A stretch of 64,000 nucleotides of DNA from Pseudodesulfovibrio indicus (lineage in GTDB: Bacteria > Desulfobacterota > Desulfovibrionia > Desulfovibrionales > Desulfovibrionaceae): NCBI RefSeq assembly GCF_001563225.1, contig NZ_CP014206.1:682001-746000 (forward strand), given 5' to 3'. Below are positions 53,466-61,465 of the stretch, in pieces. Under the pieces are notes generated by a model. It did no database searches, was not told the origin of the DNA, and was given only the letters and a program-made list of their open reading frames with translations. Every line of letters starts with the position of its first letter. The first letter of the stretch is position 1. Made by a program: the position numbers and the translations under genes.

Positions 53466-54340
53466 TGACCAGGGAACGAAGCGTCGAGAAGGCGCACCAC
53501 CTGACCTTTGAAGAACTGAAGCTTCAGGACGAGAACGGGAATGATTTCTGGCTGGCCCGCCAGTTATCGAAAGTGCTTGGCTACGGGGAATACCGCAACT
53601 TCCTTCCCGTCATAGAGAAGGCCAAGACGAGCTGTGAAAACAGCGGCCAGCCTGTGTCCGATCATTTCGTGGAGGTCCACGAGATGATCGCCCTGGGCAA
53701 GGGGGGGCAGAGGGCCATGGAGTCGTATGCCCTCAGCCGCTACGCCTGTTACCTGATCGTGCAGAATGCCGATCCCTCGAAGCCGGTCATCGCCAATGGG
53801 CAGACCTATTTTGCCATCCAGACCCGTCGGCAGGAACTGGCGGATGACGAGTCGTTTCAGCAGCTCAAGGAAGAAGAGAAGCGGCTGTTCTTGCGCGAGG
53901 AGATGAAGGAGCACAACAAGCAGCTGGTGAAGGCAGCCCAGCAGGCCGGGGTCGAATCCGGCCTTGATTTCGCCATCTTCCAGAACCACGGCTACAAGGG
54001 TTTGTACGGTGGCCTCGACGCCAAGGCCATCCATCGGCACAAGGGGCTGAAAAAGAGTCAGAACATTCTCGACAACATGGGCAGCACCGAACTCGCCGCC
54101 AACCTGTTCCGCGCCACGCAGACCGAGGAGAAACTCCGGCGCGAGAACATCCGGGGCAAACAAGCGGCCAACCAGACCCATTTCGAGGTCGGCAAGAAGG
54201 TCCGCCAGACCATCAAGGAACTGGGCGGAACCATGCCCGAGGAACTGCCCGTGCCGGATGAAGATCTGGCGAAGGTCGCTCGGCGCGTGAAGGCCGCGGA
54301 GAAGAAAGCGCTTGGGGCGAAGAAGGAAGGTGGGGAGTAA
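53465..54340 (+). CDS. dinD: DinD-like DNA-damage-inducible protein
   Basis: 291 residues. Bro-N-like N-terminal domain: FEELKLQDENGNDFWLARQLSKVLGYGEYRNF, then FVEVHEMIALGKGGQRAMESYALSRYACYLIVQNADPSKPVIANGQTYFAIQTRRQEL, which is diagnostic for DinD. C-terminal helical region with NILDNMGSTELAANLFRATQTEEKLRRENIRGKQ. In E. coli dinD is SOS-induced and inhibits RecA filament activity. Here it is locked into the hsd operon, coupled to hsdM by TAATG and followed 2 nt later by hsdS, a recurrent arrangement. No LexA box is obvious in front of it. Confidence 0.92.
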   Translation: MTRERSVEKAHHLTFEELKLQDENGNDFWLARQLSKVLGYGEYRNFLPVIEKAKTSCENSGQPVSDHFVEVHEMIALGKGGQRAMESYALSRYACYLIVQNADPSKPVIANGQTYFAIQTRRQELADDESFQQLKEEEKRLFLREEMKEHNKQLVKAAQQAGVESGLDFAIFQNHGYKGLYGGLDAKAIHRHKGLKKSQNILDNMGSTELAANLFRATQTEEKLRRENIRGKQAANQTHFEVGKKVRQTIKELGGTMPEELPVPDEDLAKVARRVKAAEKKALGAKKEGGE

Positions 54341-54342
54341 TT

Positions 54343-55530
54343 ATGCTTGCCAAGTGGGACCGTAAGCCGATTGGAGAATTGTGTGATTTTGGGAACGGAT
54401 ATGGTTTTAAGGCTTCGGACTGGAGCGAGAGAGGTCTGCCGATTATCCGCATTCAGAATCTCAACGGGGTTCGTGAATTTAACTATTTTGACGGCCCTCC
54501 TCCCCGAGAACAAATAGTGGTCAATCCCGGAGAACTTCTTTTCGCTTGGGCTGGGGTTAAGGGAGTCTCGTTTGGTCCCAAAATTTGGAGTGGCCCCAAG
54601 GGGCTATTAAACCAGCATATTTATAAGATTACGCCTCGAAAAGGAGTAGATCCTTTCTGGCTTTACTCTACCCTTCGCGTAATTACTTCAAAGATAGAAG
54701 CCAGCGCACACGGGTTTAAATCAAGCCTGTTGCATGTGAAAAAGGCCGACATAGCAGATCAGGTCGTCCCTGTTCCGACCTTAGATGAACAGCAGGCTAT
54801 CAGTCAGACTCTTTCCACCTGGGACCGTGCCATCGAGAAAACCGTGGCCCTCATCGCAGCCAAGGAGCGGCGGAAAGCAGGACTCATGCAGCGGCTCCTG
54901 ACGGGCAAGGTGCGGTTCGGGGAATTTGCCGGGGAAGCATGGAAGGAAGTTCCCTTGGGCACTTTGTTTGAACCGGTCACGGATACCGTGGGCGACAAGG
55001 ATATTCCTCCCTATAGCATTTCCGCCGGAATCGGTTTTGTCTCTCAGCGCGAAAAATGGGGCAAGGATATCGCCGGTCGGCAATATGCCAGCTACACCCA
55101 TTTACGGAAGGGCGAGTTTGCCTACAACAAGGGCAATTCGAAGAAATACCAATGCGGCTGCGCTTACCTCTTGCGCGATCAGGACGAGATTTCCGTCCCG
55201 AATGTCTTCATCAGTTTTCGTCCCAAGTCCGATAAAGTCTCGGCTGATTTCTATGAGCATTTCTTCGTCGCCGATTACCACGCCAGGGAATTGAAGCGGT
55301 ACATCACAAGCGGAGCCCGCTCGGACGGTCTCTTGAACCTGAACAAGAAGGATTTTTTCAAGATTAACGTTCCGTGTCCATCGCCCAGGGAACAAGAGGC
55401 AATCGCCAAAGTCCTCAATGCCGCCGTCGCGGAAATAGACGAGCACCGCAACCAGCTCGCCGCCCTCAAGGAACAGAAAAAGGGCCTCATGCAGCAGCTG
55501 TTGACCGGGAAAGTGCGAGTAAAATCTTAA
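54343..55530 (+). CDS. hsdS: Type I restriction specificity subunit HsdS (two recognition domains)
   Basis: 395 residues. Two target-recognition domains, each followed by a conserved helix: first LDEQQAISQTLSTWDRAIEKTVALIAAKERRKAGLMQRLLTGKVRF (about residues 148-195), second SPREQEAIAKVLNAAVAEIDEHRNQLAALKEQKKGLMQQLLTGKVRV at the C-terminus. The internal repeat around LMQ-LLTGKVR is characteristic. This subunit sets the bipartite recognition sequence of the complex. The central stretches (about 54400-54800) have lower GC, common in shuffled recognition domains. 129 nt separate it from the HAD gene. Confidence 0.95.
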   Translation: MLAKWDRKPIGELCDFGNGYGFKASDWSERGLPIIRIQNLNGVREFNYFDGPPPREQIVVNPGELLFAWAGVKGVSFGPKIWSGPKGLLNQHIYKITPRKGVDPFWLYSTLRVITSKIEASAHGFKSSLLHVKKADIADQVVPVPTLDEQQAISQTLSTWDRAIEKTVALIAAKERRKAGLMQRLLTGKVRFGEFAGEAWKEVPLGTLFEPVTDTVGDKDIPPYSISAGIGFVSQREKWGKDIAGRQYASYTHLRKGEFAYNKGNSKKYQCGCAYLLRDQDEISVPNVFISFRPKSDKVSADFYEHFFVADYHARELKRYITSGARSDGLLNLNKKDFFKINVPCPSPREQEAIAKVLNAAVAEIDEHRNQLAALKEQKKGLMQQLLTGKVRVKS

Positions 55531-55659
55531 CGCGTACAAATTAAAATCAACCATAAAAGGCAGTTGCGTTCGTAGAGCGTGAAGGCTTGGCTTCGGCGAC
55601 CGAAGAGGGTATATTTTGAAGTCTAGAAAAAATCTAAAAACAATTCTGAAGGGGGCCGC

Positions 55660-56484
55660 ATGAGCTTTCGCAAACAGAGAATTGCATTTGTCTACGACTT
55701 CGACGGCACGCTTGCCCCCGGTAATATGCAGGAATACGACTTCATCCCGAAACTCAAGCTGACCAGTAAAACGTTCTGGAATGAGGTAAAAAGGCGCGCC
55801 AAGGATCAGCAGGCGGATGAAATCCTTGCCTACATGTATCTCATGCTTCGAAAGGCCAGGGAAAATGACATGAGGGTCACGCGGCAGGATTTCAAGCAAT
55901 ACGCCAAGGGGATCGAGATGTTCCCCGGGGTATCGGGGTGGTTTGACCGAGTTGACGACTACGCCAAAGAGAAAGGGCTGATTCCCCAACATTACATCAT
56001 CTCCTCCGGCATACGGGAAATGCTTTTGGGAACGAGCATTGCCAACAAATTTACCGACGTGTTCGCTTCGTCGTTTATGTACGACCAACATGGCGTCGCC
56101 GAGGCTCCCGGGCTTGCCGTCAACTATACGACCAAGACGCAGTTCCTGTTTCGGATCAACAAGGGAGTTCGGGACATCTGCGACAACAAGAAAATCAACC
56201 AGTATATCGAGGCCGATCAACGAGAAGTGCCGTTCACCAATATGATTTTCATCGGTGATGGGGCGACGGATGTCCCGTGTATGCGGCTTGTCAAAGCGCA
56301 GGGGGGACATTCCATCGCTGTGTATAAACCGAAGACTTCGAAGGAGCTTGCCGAGCAGTTGAGGAGCGAAGGCCGGGTTCATTATGTGGCCCCGGCGGAC
56401 TATTCGAAAGGGAAGCACATGGACAAGATCGCTCATGCCATCATCGACAAGGTGGCGGCATATTGGGCGGCAAAGAAGTTGTAA
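55660..56484 (+). CDS. HAD-family phosphatase in the restriction locus
   Basis: 274 residues. Motif I FVYDFDGTLAP (nucleophile in DFDGT), motif II near ISSGIRE, and motif IV MIFIGDGATDVPCMRL, all HAD features of the phosphoserine-phosphatase-like branch, with a helical cap. AAGGGGGCC precedes the ATG. Substrate unknown. Genes of this type are often found as passengers in type I RM loci; whether it has a defence role (for example acting on nucleotides or proteins) is not established. Confidence 0.85.
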   Translation: MSFRKQRIAFVYDFDGTLAPGNMQEYDFIPKLKLTSKTFWNEVKRRAKDQQADEILAYMYLMLRKARENDMRVTRQDFKQYAKGIEMFPGVSGWFDRVDDYAKEKGLIPQHYIISSGIREMLLGTSIANKFTDVFASSFMYDQHGVAEAPGLAVNYTTKTQFLFRINKGVRDICDNKKINQYIEADQREVPFTNMIFIGDGATDVPCMRLVKAQGGHSIAVYKPKTSKELAEQLRSEGRVHYVAPADYSKGKHMDKIAHAIIDKVAAYWAAKKL

Positions 56485-56533
56485 ATTACGCACCCGGGCA
56501 ACCGGAAAATGAGCACCAAAGGAGGTGAGATCA

Positions 56534-56761
56534 ATGAGTGGTAAAGACATGCATGTCACGCCCCATCCTGATGGCGGCTGGCAGGGTAAGAAAGGTGGCG
56601 CAAAGCGCGCTTCCTTCAAAGCCGAAACCCAGGCCGAAGCTCGGGAACGAGCCATTGACCAGGGGAAACGGGAAGGTCTTGAGGTCAGCATTCACGGAAA
56701 GGATGGAAGAATCCGTGAAAAAAACAGCTACGGCAACGACCCATACCCGCCCAAAGGGTAG
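56534..56761 (+). CDS. DUF2188-domain small protein
   Basis: 75 residues from the ATG at 56534, chosen because AAAGGAGGTGA precedes it. HVTPHPDGGWQGKKGGAKRAS, TQAEARERAIDQGKREGLEVSIHGKDGRIREKNSYGNDPYPP is the complete DUF2188 pattern. Such proteins are small, basic and cytoplasmic, often in mobile or defence regions; the role is unknown. It lies between the HAD gene and a structured intergenic segment. Confidence 0.88.
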   Translation: MSGKDMHVTPHPDGGWQGKKGGAKRASFKAETQAEARERAIDQGKREGLEVSIHGKDGRIREKNSYGNDPYPPKG

Positions 56762-56779
56762 CAGGCTAGGAGAAGGAAA

Positions 56780-56905
56780 ATGATTGAAGTCCACAAGAAA
56801 AGCGGCCTGATGCTGGAACCATCAGACCGCCCTTGAGGTCAACCTGCTCGAATACGAGCCGTTGCAGGTTCATCGGACCTCCGCCGTAAGCGTACGCGGA
56901 GCATA
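56780..56905 (+). ncRNA. Structured intergenic RNA candidate with an 18-codon open frame
   Basis: Three strong stems in series: GCGGCCTGATG/CATCAGACCGC (56802-56830, one mismatch), AGGTCAACCTGC with GCAGGTT and GACCT (56836-56880), and CTCCGCCGTA/TACGCGGAG (56879-56901). An 18-codon frame (56780-56836, MIEVHKKSGLMLEPSDRP) with AGGAGAAGG upstream overlaps the first stem. It could be a small RNA, a leader attenuator for the SLATT gene, or a defence RNA. This is inference from pairing only. Confidence 0.45.
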
Positions 56906-56958
56906 CACAACGGTCCGGTATAGTTCAAGACGGCTCATGTTAGGTACAATGGGAACAA

Positions 56959-57480
56959 ATGGCACAGTTAGCAGACGAAAAGCTTAGGCTTTCTATCGAG
57001 AAAGAAGCAAAACGAATCGAAGAAGATGCAGAGTACTCCGGCAAAGGTCATTACAATGCTTGTTCAAGCTGGAGTCGACGACATCTATGGATTGGCATTC
57101 CGGCTGCTGTTTTGGCAGCTCTTGCCAGCGGCTCTGCATTCAAAGACTTTTCCCTGGTTGCAGGCATCCTCGCCATATTATCCACTGGCTTTGGAACGGT
57201 AGCAACTTTCCTTAATCCAAGCAGGAAGTCTGAAAGCCATAAGTCTTCAGGCGATCAATTCCTTGCGCTTCGAAACCAAACACGGCTCTTTCGTGAAGTG
57301 GAATTACCTCAAATGGATAACCTAGGAGTTGCAACGGAGCGGATCAAGGAATTTGCGAAGAAACGCGATCAACTGAATGCGATCAGCCCTAGCATTCCAA
57401 ATAGTGCTTACCGAGATGCAAAAGAGGCTATTGAGGCGGGGGAAAGTCTACACAGGGCTGACGTAGGGAAGGGCTGCTGA
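56959..57480 (+). CDS. SLATT-domain two-helix membrane effector
   Basis: 173 residues. Cytosolic helix, then two membrane segments about 45-62 (HLWIGIPAAVLAALASG) and 66-86 (FSLVAGILAILSTGFGTVATFL), followed by the SLATT block FLNPSRKSESHKSSGDQFLALRNQTRLFREVELP. SLATT proteins are predicted pore-forming effectors in nucleotide-signalling defence systems. Here the next gene, 4 nt later, is a CD-NTase-like nucleotidyltransferase, so the pair looks like a CBASS-type module in which a cyclic nucleotide would trigger membrane damage (family knowledge plus inference). AT-rich compared with hsd genes, suggesting separate acquisition. A TACAAT box lies 8 nt before the start. Confidence 0.85.
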   Translation: MAQLADEKLRLSIEKEAKRIEEDAEYSGKGHYNACSSWSRRHLWIGIPAAVLAALASGSAFKDFSLVAGILAILSTGFGTVATFLNPSRKSESHKSSGDQFLALRNQTRLFREVELPQMDNLGVATERIKEFAKKRDQLNAISPSIPNSAYRDAKEAIEAGESLHRADVGKGC

Positions 57481-57484
57481 AGCC

Positions 57485-58282
57485 ATGTCTTCGCTTAATT
57501 ATTTGCGGTTCATGTCTCGGGTTGCAGTATTGCCTGAAGCCGAAAAGGAGAAAATCCAGCGGTCCATCGGGTTTATTAAACTCAAGTTAAAGAAGTATTT
57601 TGGCAACGAGATCAAAGCGCAGTTTCAGTTCGGCTCGTCAACTCGCGGGACAATATTGCCAAGAAGGTTGGATGAAAGGTCAGACATTGACTACATGATT
57701 GTGTTTTCAAACGGTGGTTATAGGCCTCAAACATATCTAGATCGTTTACGACGGTTTGTTGCGGACACCTATAAGGCTTCTAGGGTTCATCAGTCTCACC
57801 CGACAATCGTGTTGAACATGAACCACATCAAATTTGAGCTTGTCCCTGCCGTTGAACACTTTTGGTCTGGATATGACATTCCAGCCAAGGCCACTGACTA
57901 TGAAGATTGGATTGGAACTGATCCAAATGATTTCAATGATGACCTGACTTCTCGAAATCAAATGTATTCCAATTTGACCAAGCCTACTATTCGTTTGCTG
58001 AAGTATTGGAATGCGCAAAATGGCTATCCTTTTGAATCCTTTGAACTTGAGAAACAAGTGGTGGACATGTTCTTTTTTTGGAATTCACCGAGAAACGTAA
58101 AAGAATATGTTTATTCAGCATTTGGGGAACTCGATTTAGGTTTATCCTCCTCAGTTAGAAGTAGGTACGCTCTTGAGCGTGCCCAAAATCACATAAGGGA
58201 AGCCAAAGCATACGACGGTCTTGGTAACGACATGCTTGCTTTGAAAGAAATAAAGAAGGTTATCCCTCCAATCAACGGATAG
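57485..58282 (+). CDS. CD-NTase-like nucleotidyltransferase (CBASS-type)
   Basis: 265 residues. Pol-beta nucleotidyltransferase core: QFGSSTRGTILPRRL (GS motif at 50-51), SDIDYMIVF (metal ligands D67 and D69) and IKFELVPAV (third carboxylate E118). The C-terminal half is helical (RNQMYSNLTKPTIRLLKYWNAQNGYPFESFELEK), as in the cGAS/DncV-like SMODS family. It would make a cyclic oligonucleotide on phage infection. It follows the SLATT gene by 4 nt and hsdR starts 10 nt later. No Cap2/Cap3 genes, so a minimal two-gene type. Confidence 0.87.
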   Translation: MSSLNYLRFMSRVAVLPEAEKEKIQRSIGFIKLKLKKYFGNEIKAQFQFGSSTRGTILPRRLDERSDIDYMIVFSNGGYRPQTYLDRLRRFVADTYKASRVHQSHPTIVLNMNHIKFELVPAVEHFWSGYDIPAKATDYEDWIGTDPNDFNDDLTSRNQMYSNLTKPTIRLLKYWNAQNGYPFESFELEKQVVDMFFFWNSPRNVKEYVYSAFGELDLGLSSSVRSRYALERAQNHIREAKAYDGLGNDMLALKEIKKVIPPING

Positions 58283-58292
58283 GGCTGTCACA

Positions 58293-61274
58293 ATGCCTGA
58301 GTTTAAAGAATACGCCGCATCCCATGCCCCCGCCCTGATTCTGTTGGAACAACTCGGTTACGAGTACGTTCCGCCCACCAAGGCCTTGTCTATGCGCGGG
58401 GGGCGCAAGTCCATGCCGGTCCTGCTGGACGTGCTGGAAACCCGGTTGCGGGAGATGAATTCCATCACCTTCAAGGGGCAGGAGGACGAGTTCTCGGATG
58501 CCAATATCGCACGGGCCGTGCGGGAAATCGCGCAGGTGCCGTTCGACAGCCTGATCGCCACCAGCGAACAGGTCTATGACCTGCTCACCCTCGGCATCAG
58601 CCTGGAACAAACCATCGACGGGTCCGTGAAAAGCCATTCCCTGAAATACATCGATTGGGAACACCCGGAAAACAACGTCTACCACATGTGCGACGAGTTC
58701 GAGTTTGAGCGGCGCCATTCCGATGCCGTGCGCCGGCCGGACATAGTGCTGTTCGTCAACGGCATTCCCGTGACCATTATCGAGTGCAAGCGGCCTGACC
58801 AGCGCGGGGCCATCAAGGAAGGCATCAGCCAACACCTGCGCAATCAGCGGGTCACGGAAATCCCGGAGCTGTACATCTACAGCCAGATATTGCTTTCAAT
58901 CAGCCAGAATCGGGCCATGTACGCCACCACGGACACGGATGCAAAGTTCTGGTCGATCTGGAAGGAAGAGGACGCTGACGGCCAAAATGAAGCCCTGGAC
59001 GCCATCGTCAACGCGCCTTTGGCCGAAGCGCAACGGTCCCGGCTCATGGCCGAGGCCACGGACGAACAGCGGGAAGTCCTGATGCGCATCCTTGCTTCCG
59101 GGCACCGCACCCCCACGCCACAGGACAAGACCCTGCATTCCCTCCTGCGCCCGGAGCGGCTTCTGGAACTCATATACGGTTTCATCATCTACGACAGCCG
59201 CATCAAGAAAATCGCCCGCTACCAGCAATATTTCGCGGTCAAGGCCACGGTGGATCGGGTCACCGACGCCAAGGGCGACAGCCGCCGCCGGGGCGGGGTC
59301 ATCTGGCACACCACGGGGTCGGGTAAGTCCCTGACCATGGTCATGCTCGCCAAGGCTTTGGCGCTCGATCCCCGCATCAAGAATCCCAAGGTGGTCATCG
59401 TCACCGACCGCATCGACCTGGACAACCAGATTTCCAAGACTTTCAAGGCGTGCGGCAAGGACGTGGTCCAGGCCCGGACCGGGGAACACCTGCTCAAGCT
59501 CATTGCCGGGGAACGCGCCTCCATCGTCACCACCATCATCGACAAATTCGAGACCGTGGCCAACAAGCGCACCAAGGACGAAGACCGGAACATCTTCGTG
59601 CTGGTGGACGAAAGCCATCGCAGCCAATACGGCCAGAGCCATGCCAAAATGCGCGTGGTCTTCCCCAACGCCTGCTATATCGGCTTCACGGGTACACCAC
59701 TCCTGAAGAAGGAGAAGAGCACGGCCGACCAGTTCGGCGGCTTCATCCACAAGTACACCATGAACCAGGCGGTCCAGGACCGGGCCGTGGCCCCGCTCAG
59801 GTACGAAGGACGCATGAGCGAGCTGCACGGGGACGATGCCGAACTGGACAAGTGGTTTGACCGCATCACCGAGGGGCTGACCCCCGAGCAGAAACGCGAC
59901 CTCAAAAAGAAGTTCAGGCAGGCCGAGCAGCTCTTTTCCGCCGAGTCGCGTATCGCCGAAGTCGCCTATGACATCGCCCAGCATTTCAAGCAGTTTTGCA
60001 AGGGAACCGGCAAGAAAGCTCAGTTCGCGGTTGCCAGCCGCCCAGCGGCTCTGGCCTACCTTCGGTGTTTCGAGGAACAGGACGAAGTCTCCGTGGCCGT
60101 GGTCATGTCTTCCCCCGACAGCCGAGAAGGCAACACCTCCACCGATGAATCCAAGATACCCGAGGTGCAGGTGTTCTGGAACGACATGATGCGCCGGTAT
60201 GGCAACGAGAAGCAGTATCTCGAAAGCATCATCAACGCCTTCAACCATAATGACGATCCCGAAATCCTGATCGTCATCGACAAGCTTCTCACCGGGTTCG
60301 ATGCGCCCCGGAATAGCGTTTTATACCTGGACAAGAACCTCAAGGAGCACAACATCCTTCAGGCCATCGCTCGGGTGAACCGTTTGTGGGACGGCAAAGA
60401 TTACGGCCTGGTGGTGGATTACCGGGGCATCTTCGGAGCCTTGAATGAAGCCATCGACACCTATGCCGCCCTGGAGAAGGAAGGGTTCGACCGGGCCGAC
60501 ATTGAGAACACCATTCTGGACGTCAGCGGCGAAATCGAACAACTCAAGGCCAGGCATGCCAATGTCTGGGAAATTTTCAAGGAAGTCGGCAACAAGGCGG
60601 ATATCGAAGCCATGCAACTGGCCTTGGAACCGGAAGACATCCGGGAGCGGTTTTACGACGCCCTGCGCCTCTTTGCCAACACCCTGCAACTGGCACTGAG
60701 CAGCGCGCGGTTTCTCGACAATACGCCCGAAAAGACGATCCACCGGTACAAGGCCGATTTGAAGGATTTCCTGAACCTTCGCAACGCCGTCAAGCATCGG
60801 TTCGGCGAGGCCGTGGATTACTCGGCCTACGAGCAGCAGCTCAAGAACATGGTCAGCAAGCACATCGGAGCGGATGCCGTGCAGGAGGTGGTCGCCCCGG
60901 TGGATATCTTTGCCGTAGACGCCTTCGAGCAACAGTTGGAGCTGATCCAGGGGGATGCCGCCAAGGCCGACCACATCGCTGCCCGGGTGAAGAAAACGAT
61001 CACCGTCCGGATGGACGAGGACCCGGTCCTCTTCAAACGCCTGTCGGAAATTATCAACGAAACCATCAGCAGCCATCGTGCGCACCGGCTTTCCGATGCC
61101 GAATATCTCGGCAAGATGCGGGGGCTGCTGGATGACTTGCAACAGGGGGAACGTGGCAACTTGCCTCCGTCCCTCAAGGGCAGAGACGAAGCCGCCGTCT
61201 ACTTCGGGATTCTGGGGAAATGCTGGAAGGGCAGATCGCCGAAGCTTCCTTGCCCCAGATGGCGATATCCATAG
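58293..61274 (+). CDS. hsdR: Type I restriction endonuclease subunit HsdR (3' end frameshifted)
   Basis: 993 residues as read. N-terminal PD-(D/E)xK nuclease: RRPDIVLFVNGIPVTIIECKRP (about residues 148-169). SF2 translocase motifs: Walker A HTTGSGKSLTMVML, VIVTDRIDLDNQI, DESH box (VLVDESHRSQYG), GFTGTPLL, DKLLTGFDAPRNSVLYLD and QAIARVNRL. It pairs with HsdM and HsdS for ATP-dependent DNA cleavage. After GILGK the frame changes to an unnatural CWKGRSPKLPCPRWRYP and stops, while the natural continuation (MLEGQIAEASLPQM...) is in another frame, at 61220. One added G in the GGGGAAA run (61213-61219) would restore it. Confidence 0.93.
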   Translation: MPEFKEYAASHAPALILLEQLGYEYVPPTKALSMRGGRKSMPVLLDVLETRLREMNSITFKGQEDEFSDANIARAVREIAQVPFDSLIATSEQVYDLLTLGISLEQTIDGSVKSHSLKYIDWEHPENNVYHMCDEFEFERRHSDAVRRPDIVLFVNGIPVTIIECKRPDQRGAIKEGISQHLRNQRVTEIPELYIYSQILLSISQNRAMYATTDTDAKFWSIWKEEDADGQNEALDAIVNAPLAEAQRSRLMAEATDEQREVLMRILASGHRTPTPQDKTLHSLLRPERLLELIYGFIIYDSRIKKIARYQQYFAVKATVDRVTDAKGDSRRRGGVIWHTTGSGKSLTMVMLAKALALDPRIKNPKVVIVTDRIDLDNQISKTFKACGKDVVQARTGEHLLKLIAGERASIVTTIIDKFETVANKRTKDEDRNIFVLVDESHRSQYGQSHAKMRVVFPNACYIGFTGTPLLKKEKSTADQFGGFIHKYTMNQAVQDRAVAPLRYEGRMSELHGDDAELDKWFDRITEGLTPEQKRDLKKKFRQAEQLFSAESRIAEVAYDIAQHFKQFCKGTGKKAQFAVASRPAALAYLRCFEEQDEVSVAVVMSSPDSREGNTSTDESKIPEVQVFWNDMMRRYGNEKQYLESIINAFNHNDDPEILIVIDKLLTGFDAPRNSVLYLDKNLKEHNILQAIARVNRLWDGKDYGLVVDYRGIFGALNEAIDTYAALEKEGFDRADIENTILDVSGEIEQLKARHANVWEIFKEVGNKADIEAMQLALEPEDIRERFYDALRLFANTLQLALSSARFLDNTPEKTIHRYKADLKDFLNLRNAVKHRFGEAVDYSAYEQQLKNMVSKHIGADAVQEVVAPVDIFAVDAFEQQLELIQGDAAKADHIAARVKKTITVRMDEDPVLFKRLSEIINETISSHRAHRLSDAEYLGKMRGLLDDLQQGERGNLPPSLKGRDEAAVYFGILGKCWKGRSPKLPCPRWRYP

Positions 61275-61465
61275 ATGATGCCGTAACATCCAGGAAAATC
61301 AGGGATTGGAGCGACAATATTGATATTGTAAACGAAATGAAGAACGATATTGAAGACGTTTTGTATGACGCTTCGGAATCATCCGGTGTGACATTCCCCG
61401 GCGAAGTGATAGATGCTGTCATCGACAAATTGATTCTTGTTGCCAAGAGACGTGACCTTGCCTGA
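61220..61465 (+). CDS. Detached C-terminal segment of HsdR
   Basis: 81 codons beginning at an ATG in a GGGGAAATG context, overlapping the hsdR end by 55 nt. The sequence VTSRKIRDWSDNIDIVNEMKNDIEDVLYD, then IDAVIDKLILVAKRRD, resembles the usual C-terminal helices of HsdR proteins (a W-x-x-N-x-D-V-x-x-x-M-x-x-x-I-x-D pattern). So it is best read as the displaced end of hsdR after a one-base deletion. It might still be made by reinitiation and associate with HsdR in trans. It overlaps the next gene by 14 nt. Confidence 0.7.
   Translation: MLEGQIAEASLPQMAISIDDAVTSRKIRDWSDNIDIVNEMKNDIEDVLYDASESSGVTFPGEVIDAVIDKLILVAKRRDLA

Noticed and set aside
56780-56905. A retron-type non-coding RNA
   Set aside because: No reverse transcriptase gene is adjacent; the pairing alone does not support this.
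61213-61220. Programmed -1 frameshifting in hsdR
   Set aside because: G-GGG-AAA is not a canonical slippery heptamer (the lysine tRNA would re-pair poorly on GAA), and no clear downstream stem is evident; mutation or sequence error is simpler.
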